Source: Fusarium oxysporum f. sp. lycopersici 4287 (lineage: Eukaryota > Ascomycota > Sordariomycetes > Hypocreales > Nectriaceae). From it: a stretch of 64,000 nt of DNA. Location of the stretch: assembly GCF_000149955.1 (NCBI RefSeq), contig NC_030987.1, forward strand, positions 1,148,003 through 1,212,002, in the 5' to 3' direction. The translations under genes were made by a program, and so were the position numbers. The notes beneath the pieces are model-generated. The model had not been told where the DNA came from. It did not search any database and saw only the letters and a list, made by a program, of their open reading frames with translations. This document shows, piece by piece, positions 56,446 to 64,000 of the stretch. Every line of letters begins with the position of its first letter. Position 1 is the stretch's first letter.

Positions 56446-57519
56446 TTTCTTTTGAAAGGTTTAGGACTTGAGGTGTGTTTGAGAGGTGTATAAGTAAAGC
56501 TGACCACAAGTAAATGCGATGACGTCGTCAGTAAAGTAGCTAATAGTCAGTCGTCGCAAGAAAGGATATTAGCAGCTCGTATCGTGGATTTATAGAATTT
56601 CTACGAGGTTGAGTATAGTGATTGAAGAAGTCCAGAGGACAAGGTCAGCGAAAGTGAACAGGTTTTGTATAAAAGCCAAGAGGTTGAGGTCCTACTGCAG
56701 TGATATCAGCGCATTGCGTAGGTAGAATGTGGCTGTGAGCTGAGTTTGTGGCTATGCATGTTAGACTTTCAGCTTGAGCCTCGGATCTTATGCATGCATG
56801 CATAAAAAGACTGTCAGGGCTCCGTTATAAACGGTGACTGCCAGACCACGACAAAGGCAGCCGACGGTATGTGGGAGACAGACAAGTTGTGCATGATTCG
56901 GTACCCGCCAAGAATATCCCTGGATCAGGGGTCCTCTGACACGTCGTCACTTATATGGAGCTCCGGATACCCTGGGATGCACCACGTCCTGTCGTTGTAA
57001 GCTATTCCGGGGAAGTCGGCTTTTGAAAATGCATTATCGTATCCACTTGTAGCTCATGAAACCAAGGCTAAAACTGCAGTTATGATGTCGATGCTTGGAG
57101 AGACAATGGCATGTTCAAGCCAGTGGAAGAGGCACGTGTTGTCGTAGCATGATGATCTGACTGACGATGCTGACGTATCGAGATATAGGAGTAAACATCA
57201 TGATATTGTTATGATCTTCCATCACCTGTCTCAAGTCGTGAATGCTCTCATCAGAGCCAGCCACTCATTCTTTCTATGAATTCGAACCCATTCTTTATGC
57301 AAAAGACCAGCCCTAACCAAGACCTGATTCACAACGACCACGCCATCAAAGCCAAAAGCACCTCAGTACCCAATTCCTGGTTTTTATCGCTCTAAATAAC
57401 ATGTCTCAAATCTGTACCATATGTAAATGCACAACCTTTTCTGTAATACAAACGATGAATGATTTCCCAATGCTTATGCCGATGCTGATGCTGCGCTGAA
57501 CTTGAAACAAATAAAGCAA
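56446..57519. other. Intergenic region
   Basis: 1.07 kb between two minus-strand genes. A CRE-like GATGACGTCGTCA lies near 56519-56530, about 75 bp upstream of the PPxY gene. No gene seen. Confidence 0.55.
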
Positions 57520-59986
57520 TTAGAAACTGAACAAGGCACTGCGGCGCTTGCCCAGAGGGTAGATGAGCAAAGAGCTCATGAAGAGACCAACGGCGATACC
57601 GATGGCGATCTGAATCATGGAGGCAGCAACGCTGAATACCAAGTTATCAGGGTTCGAGCCCTGCTGGAACTGAACAGAGGAAGTTCCATTGATCTCACCA
57701 GTGGCGTTGGTGATAGAGTTGGCGACTTGTAGACCACTTAGCAATCCTCCAGTAGACGCAAGACTTCCAGGCACTTGACAGAATACTGCTGGAATAAGAA
57801 TTGCTGCTGCAACACCGTGTCGAAGTCGAGAGTAGAGATTGGCAAGGAGTCCAACAGCCAATGCACCCAGTGTACTGGAGATCTGAGGGCTAGACTTGAA
57901 TCTCTGTCCACTCCAGTAGTTTACCATGTAACCAGCAAATGAAACGATAACCATGACGGGCATCTGGCGCCATTTGGCTTGGTAGACGATACACATGCTG
58001 ATAACAAAGAATGGCACGAAAATGAAGCCGTAGTAGGGGTTCATGGCATCGGGGCAAGTTGTAGTGTTGGACGGGTTACTGTCGAATAATCCATAAAGAG
58101 CTGCGCCAACAGTGATACCGAATCCGAGAAGAAGGGAGTAAATGACGGCGTAGACTATTCGAATTGAACCGGGGACAATAGCACGAGATTGGAGTTCGAG
58201 AGCAGAGCACACTGTATCATGTTAGTTTCTGACATCGTTTTGGGACAAGAAGAGTTCACTTACAAACCATGTAACCGGGCAGCAACATGACGATACCGCC
58301 CTGCGCCAAAGCGCCGAAACAAAAGATCTCTTCGCCTCCACTCGAAATACTGCCAAACGTTCTGGCCAAGAAACTGACGATGATGGTAGAAGACACCTCG
58401 AAGACATTGCTGTAGAGGGCAGAGTTTGGGGCCACGATAAGTTGGAGTACTCCGATAAGGCAGCCGAAAGCAAAAATGAGAGGAAGGTCGATAAGGCGAG
58501 CTCCGAAGGAGAAAGGGGCAGCACAGACACTCATGAGTCCAAACATGACAACCCTGAGCCACCTGTGGAACTTGTCCTTGCGCTTCATCAAGGTCTCGAG
58601 CTTCTCGGTAGCTTCTTCAACGCCGACAACATCGTGCATAACCTCCTTGTAGATAAGATGGACATCCTTCAGCTTGCCTAGATCAATACCCTGCGATGTG
58701 CGGACAATTCTGACTTCGGTGGTGTGAGTCGATCTATCGTCGAAAGAAATAATCATGCATCCGGGAAGATAGAGAAACTGGCCATCGATTTCGAGAACTC
58801 TGGCGGACATGCTAAGATACTCCTCCAGTCTATGAGTGGGAGCTCCAAAAAGCATGAGAGCACGGCAGAGTTTGATGATATAGTCCTGTCGGGCCAGAGT
58901 CTCGGCGATATGAACTGTGATACGTGCTTCTTGTTGTTGCCAGAGACCACTGAGGCGGTTTGCGCTCGTTGTTCGCTTGTGGCCAGGTCTTTGTGGCTTC
59001 TTTCCAGTAGGCTTCTTCCTCTTGTCATCCGGGTCATTGGGGTTGGCGAGTCGTGATGAGGCCTCGATCAGGTTGGCAAGAGTGTCCTGGGACTTGTTCT
59101 GATCGTACCATTTTCGCTTTGGTGTAGATGCTCCAGATGGCGTTCCTTGAACTGTAGGAGTACCGGCTTCACTTAGAACTGAAGAGGTAGAGGCAGCTCG
59201 GTGGTGCGATCCCTTGAAAGGAGGTTCTGGGGGTTTGTAGAGCTTCAAAAGTTGAGATAGTACGCTTCCGCGATACTGTTCAGGTGCTGGAACATCGTAT
59301 AAGACTCCATCAAAGTTTCCGTCATTCAATTCGGTTAGGGGAACTCGTTCTTCATGTTTTGTGTCCTTGTTGTCTGGTGAATGCTGGCCAGTGCTGCTAG
59401 GTCCAAATCGCTGAGTGTGTGCTCGAACAAGCTTGAAAGCTTCATCCTTCAAGCCATGTGCCTCTTGCTCCTCAGATGGAAGCTTGTGAAAACCTTCCCG
59501 GCTACTGCCACCTTCGTTGAGGGTTTGAAGTGGGATACTGGAACCATAAGGGCTGTCCCATGCGGCTGTTCCAGTGCTGGATTCGAGTGAGTCTCTGTCA
59601 ATGGCTGATGAATCATTGTGGATGTTTGCCGCCATTATACGGGCACGTTCCTGGGCAGCTACCATCGCCTCCTTTGACTCAGGGTCTGACTCATGCTCGG
59701 CATCGTGAAGAGTCTTTACAGCCTCTGCAGAACTGCCACGCAACAATGATGGCCTGGGCTTTGCGATGGGGCCTCCAGCAGCAGGAGGGGGAGTAGATGA
59801 TTTTGGTGGAGGGTTTGCGGCAGCATTACTGTTGAACCGCACTCGTGCCTTGTCCTTCTTCAAAGCTGCAGCAGCAGTCTTTGGACTTGGTGGTGTATCG
59901 GCACCAGAACCAGAACCAGTCTTGGGTGGTTCGAGTCCGACTTCGAGGTCCGGTTCGTCTTGAATATCTCTAGAATTGCCCTCCAT
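57520..59986 (-). CDS. PRM10: PRM10/ThrE-family membrane transporter
   Basis: Related to yeast pheromone-regulated Prm10 and to the bacterial threonine/serine exporter ThrE. Exons 58264-59986 and 57520-58211 (52-bp intron) give 804 residues. The first 400 residues are disordered, with Ser/Pro/Lys stretches (KKPTGKKPQRPGHKRTTSAN). Next comes the DUF1212-like part: DYIIKLCRALMLFGAPTHRL, SMSARVLEIDGQFLYLPGC and FHRWLRVVMFGLMSVCAAPF. It continues across the intron as LLPGYMVLCSALELQSR, followed by a second bundle of about five helices (IRIVYAVIYSLLLGFGITVG, GALAVGLLANLYSRLRHGVA, MIQIAIGIAVGLFMSSLLIY). About ten helices in all. The transported substrate is not known for the fungal members. Confidence 0.9.
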
Positions 59987-61284
59987 TGGATTGTGAGTGA
60001 CTGGAATATACCTTGAATCAGGTACAAGATATCGATTTCCTTTAGTAACGAGTGAAGGAAGTGGGAAAGATGGGACTATGATCCAAGATGTACAGGGATA
60101 AACTGGAGAGCCTCAACAATGCCTTTCGCGGGGAAGGGCGGGTTTACGTTATTATATGAAGATCGCAAACTCTATGGGCTCCATCAAGCTTTGCGGTTCC
60201 AGTGTTAGAATTGGGTATCGTACGTACGACTAACACAACGTGGACGGGCCCTGTCCATCTCCAGCAAAAGCAGCGATCACCTCGGGCTCGTACAGGCCCC
60301 GTGACGTAGTGGATGTGGAGGCACAAGGGAGAAAATTGAGCCTAGAAGTCTTGGAGATTCTTGGAGCTTATTGCGAAACCGCTTGGTTCGAGTTTTTCTT
60401 AGGTAAATTCCGGGCCAGCATCACGACGTCGTGGCCATCGGAACGCCATCCGGCCGGCAGTCCGGGGATAGTTGAGTCAAGACCCACCAGGTGAAAAACA
60501 CTAAACAGGCTCATGACTCTGGTAGCTCGTTCTATTTTGGAAGAGAAGGCCTGGTAGAAGAGTCAAGCGAAGCAATTGATACCCATAGACTCTTGGTCCA
60601 GAATCTCAAAAAGGAGTCGCTTCATCAAAGTCTTTCAACTCTCCCCGTTCGCCTCTGTCACTAGTTCAGTCTTTTGCTGGGCTTCTTGTTAAAGAAATTG
60701 TAGGGGCTTGCCAGGATTAGCATGGCGTCTCGGTTACCAATGCAAGATTCGTCTTGTTTTTACCTGATATGGTAATCTTCCAGTGGATCGGTCCAGTACC
60801 TGCAGGGACTTTTCAGATTCACCCAATGACGCCTGTTACCGAGAATGGCATTTGCAACTTTGCCAGGGAGCCAGTGTTACGGTGCACCAAAAGAGAAAGG
60901 GACGATTCTTAACGGTCGATATGGTGACATTCGAAACGTGGAGAGTTGCACAAATCAATGCATACCGTTGAACAGCATAAATTCATTAGTAGTACGCGGT
61001 TTCAAATGTATGGATAAAGGTTTATGTTATAAACGCACGACATACAAAGAAGCATATATACCACTTTTAGAAACAGTTCACATCGTCGATTTTCCCGAAT
61101 GTTCCATAGAAAATCAAAGTGGATCAGGTTATCATGGTACACATGTTACTATATTTGTATCTCAATAAGTACTAATCCAGATACTGTATTTAAGAGTGAT
61201 ACGACATCCGCGGCTACAATCGATCGACGACACGCAATGCAATTGCATACCCGCATTGACGAACTCCTTTCTTCAGGACGGGCC
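59987..61284. other. Intergenic region with AT-rich segment
   Basis: 1.3 kb between two minus-strand genes. The left half is the promoter of the PRM10-like gene. From about 60950 to 61200 the DNA turns clearly AT-rich compared with its surroundings and carries the six-cysteine ORF listed separately. Confidence 0.55.
60845..61168 (+). CDS. Orphan six-cysteine ORF, possibly a gene fragment
   Basis: A 107-codon open frame with cysteines at 11, 35, 39, 55, 61 and 86 (SQCYGAPKEKG, VESCTNQC, GFKCMDKGLC, FPECSIEN). An even number of spaced cysteines in a small protein is typical of secreted disulphide-bonded proteins. However, the frame has no signal peptide from this ATG, and I could not find a convincing upstream exon. 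The frame lies in AT-rich DNA with codons unlike its neighbours, on the strand opposite to both flanking genes. It could be the 3' exon of a small secreted protein gene, a decayed remnant, or chance. No family recognised. Confidence 0.25.
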   Translation: MAFATLPGSQCYGAPKEKGTILNGRYGDIRNVESCTNQCIPLNSINSLVVRGFKCMDKGLCYKRTTYKEAYIPLLETVHIVDFPECSIENQSGSGYHGTHVTIFVSQ

Positions 61285-62981
61285 TTAGTGAGTCATTGCG
61301 TTCTCAAACAGTCTCCTTAGCTGGTCTTTCTCCGCTTCGAGCTGTGTAGACAATCCTGGTGCCAGCATCAACACACGTGCCTGAGGAATGGTACCTTCGA
61401 CAAGGGCCTCAATGTGCTCCGAGCCGAAACCCAACTCCTTAAGGCCCTTGGGCTGGTCACCGAGCTCCGCAAGGAATTTGGTAATAGCTTCTGCAAGCAC
61501 TTCGCCTGCACTCTCGCGCTTCACGTTGCTGATATCAACCCCAAAGGCCTCTGCTGCCGCCAGATGGCGATCTGGGTTCGATGCTGCTGTGAAGCGGAAG
61601 ACAGCTGGCGCAGAGACAGCTACGGAGACACCGTGAGGAATAAGAGGGGCTTCAACTTCGTAGCCATCGTGCCTGTAGCCTGGGTTCTGGCCAGAAATGG
61701 GGTACGACATGCCTGGGCTCGGGTTAGCACCCAACAGGGGCAGAAATTTATAACAGAGTAGGTATGAACTAACCGTGACAGAGATGAACACCGGCATTAC
61801 CGAACCCAACGCCGGCCAGAGTAGAAGCGAGAAGCATTTCAGATTGGGCCTCCAAGTCATCAGGGTTCTTCACCGATCGCGGGAGATACTTGACGGTAGA
61901 GCGCAGTGCATGAAACGAGAAAACATCCGAGATAGGGTTCGCGCCTTGGTACGCGGGCCGAAGGATAGGGTTTGTTGGTCTAGGTGTTCTCTCGTTGTAT
62001 GGAATGGCAGTCCAGGACTCAAGCGAATGGCACAGAACGTCAAGACCCGAAGCGGCCTTGACAGCTGCTGGCATGGTCCTGGTGTTGAGGGGATCACAGA
62101 TACCTAGTGTGGGCTTCAGGTTTCGATGAGCTACACCGGTCTTTGCTCGCTTAGACACAAGATCGAAAATGGCAGTTCCTGTCGTCTCACTACCAGTACC
62201 GGCTGTTGTTGGAACCGCAATGAGCGGTGTCAACTTCTTGTCTACTGGACGGCCCTTTCCAAGAGGGGCATTGACAAAGTCTAGAAAGTCTGCATCAGGA
62301 TACGCCGTGTATAGGTTCATGAGCTTGGCTGTGTCCATGACTGATCCACCACCAACAGCGAGGAAGGCATCTGGTGCATAAGGGCGAGCCCAGGCGATGG
62401 CATCCTTGATACTGTGATATTATAAGTGAACTGTAGTCTGATAGACGTGATGTCAAGTCGAACTTACGAACTATCCTTTGGCTCGACGCGAACCTTGTCG
62501 TAAACCTCATAAGGGATGCCCTCACGAGCAAGGGACTCACGAACTTGTCTCATGGCATCCAGCTTGTTGACATTCTCATCTGTTACCACACAAACACGCT
62601 TTGCTCCCATGTTCTTCAAGTCCATGCCGACCTCCTGCGTCACACCTGGGCCAAACCTTATGGACGAAGCAGCCATCTCAAAGGCATACTCCTTCTGGCC
62701 TGGGTGCGATGTTGGCGTAGCATATTTACGCTGGTGAGCATGCTTGGAGGGAGTGAATGTTGGTGGCGACTGGTGATATCCTGGGTTTGAGTGACAAGGA
62801 CATGAAGGAGGATGAGTGTATTGAATGGTGCGTAGCAAGCTGGTTGCTCGCTTAGCGGCCTATGTGAGTGTGAGTTATCTGAACTGAAGTCATTCACACA
62901 AACCAAGCAGCTTCACCAGTGCTTGTGCTTGGTCATAAGGGGTAAACATACATTAGGGACAACTCTCACGGAGGGTACCAT
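61285..62981 (-). CDS. ADHFE1: Hydroxyacid-oxoacid transhydrogenase, mitochondrial (ADHFE1-like)
   Basis: Iron-containing alcohol dehydrogenase family. The animal enzyme oxidises 4-hydroxybutyrate to succinic semialdehyde while reducing 2-oxoglutarate to 2-hydroxyglutarate. Exons 62952-62981, 62468-62859, 61774-62411 and 61285-61712 (introns 92, 56 and 61 bp) give 495 residues. All junction phases close. The presequence MVPSVRVVPNAAKRATSLLR is basic and is split by the first intron after 10 codons. Motifs are FLAVGGGSVMDTAKLM (NAD site) and VPTTAGTGSETTGTAIFDLV. The metal site residues are in ASGLDVLCHSLESW and GNAGVHLCHGMSYP, ending in a helical C-terminal domain. Length and the insert before FSFHALRSTVKYL fit the ADHFE1 branch rather than bacterial butanol dehydrogenases. 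Confidence 0.93.
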
Positions 62982-64000
62982 GGTGTTGTTAATGTCTATG
63001 CTACCAAGCTGGGTATAAGAGCTCAAAGATATTATTCCCAAGGATCCGGGGTAAGACTGGGGTTCGAGAGCACTGCAGGTTTCACGCGAATCTTCTTAAT
63101 GAAGCAATTGCAACGGGTAAGAGTGTTCATTTTCTATGTACAACCTCGGTAGACGGACGAGCAACCCCGATTGCGGGGGTGAACCAAGGCCGATCTGGGG
63201 GGCGATGATGGGGGTTGATTCGTGAGGGGAAAGCGGATCTGAACTTAAGCTCTTGAACCTGAAAGGAAGCTGGAGCGAGAAATTGCCTATTTGGGTATTC
63301 CGCTGACGTCTTTGTTGGAAAGTGACCTATAACTAGCGATTCTATTGAATGTCTCGTGTGAGTATTTGTATGCCTCGAGTTTATTCATATCGTTCTGAGT
63401 AGCCTGAACCAAAATTATTGAGATTCTATGAAGCAACGTGGTTGGTACGATCATGCTGCATCATGTAATCAAGTATTGATATACCGAGATATCGTCGTCA
63501 ACTGGCACCAGGACCAGGGTCTTCCTTGACGGATACTTTGTCCAATAACTACGAGGTCACCCAAGCATTCAGGAAGGTGAACAAATGCTCATGATCACAA
63601 CTGATCATGACGTTGATCGTTTGGAGGTGCGCAGTGCTATACTAGTTACCCTGTACTATTTCCGTGAATACTCTAACTTAGTCGATTTCAAAGCTCATAG
63701 CTCTATCGAGCTCTGTTGTGATCGGCCAATCTTCAATGAGAAAGCCTGGCAACGAACTTTCTGCAAGACGTCTTGAATACTATCAAGGAGAGGTATCTTA
63801 GCATTCACTTAAGGATCTTCGCAACGCCTTCACTTTCATAAAGCCACTTACACGGATCAAATACACACATTTAATAGATTTGTGTCTAGTCGCACATTTA
63901 TGCGCCCTCAAAGAGCCTTAAATACCGATGTGACTCAGCACATACAAGGATTGAGATCAAGGTTTTGACACTTGATATTTGAAGCGTCACTGAAAAGTAA
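62982..64000. other. Right-edge intergenic region
   Basis: About 1 kb upstream of the ADHFE1-like gene to the window edge. No gene supported; a 63-codon frame at 63585-63776 has no recognisable feature. Confidence 0.5.

Noticed and set aside
57640..57665. GGTTCGAGCCC-like string resembling a tRNA T-arm
   Set aside because: It lies inside the coding sequence of the PRM10-like gene and no cloverleaf can be built around it.

Overview
This window reads as nuclear DNA of a filamentous ascomycete, very probably a Sordariomycete of the Fusarium type. It has short introns (about 46-100 bp, mostly GTAAGT/GTATGT donors and CTAAC-like branch points), CT-rich leaders before start codons, single-gene transcription units on both strands, and a full set of conserved eukaryotic proteins. 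The genus is an inference from protein flavour. There are two runs of N (667-799 and 6482-6581), and both lie beside places where reading frames break. I see no rRNA, no convincing tRNA, no CRISPR array, no transposon and no secondary-metabolite cluster.

Left part (1-17.9 kb): a partial, frame-broken disordered protein on the minus strand, then a 4.4 kb gene-free stretch. Next come a Pro/Gly-rich small protein, a BCS1-like AAA ATPase, a 3.4 kb gene-free stretch, HMG-CoA synthase (ERG13), and, tail to tail with it, a DHCR24-like FAD oxidoreductase.

Middle part (18-38.6 kb): an HSL-type alpha/beta hydrolase; PEX14 diverging from the kinetochore gene NDC80; an NAPE-PLD-type metallo-beta-lactamase fold enzyme with a likely mitochondrial presequence; a 70-residue acidic protein; the repair subunit RAD10/ERCC1; a disordered protein; L-fuconate dehydratase (ENOSF1 family); and an acyl-protein-thioesterase-like hydrolase whose centre is disturbed.

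Right part (38.9-63 kb): GPI mannosyltransferase 2 (GPI18/PIG-V), a small Pro-rich protein, the sterol transporter NPC1/NCR1, a CUE-DUF1771-SMR protein resembling the no-go-decay nuclease Cue2, a four-helix membrane protein, a PEX11-family peroxin, the 51 kDa subunit of respiratory complex I diverging from dynactin p27, a PPxY protein, a PRM10/ThrE-family transporter and a mitochondrial hydroxyacid-oxoacid transhydrogenase (ADHFE1).

Most genes are housekeeping and unrelated in function. Loose themes are sterols (HMG-CoA synthase, DHCR24-like, NPC1), peroxisomes (PEX14, PEX11 family) and mitochondria (BCS1-like, NAPE-PLD-like, complex I, ADHFE1). I found no clear new multi-gene system. The best leads are a 7-nt micro-exon in PEX14, a predicted ubiquitin-interacting motif in the RAD10 tail, a 74-codon in-frame extension after the NPC1 stop, and an orphan six-cysteine ORF in AT-rich DNA.
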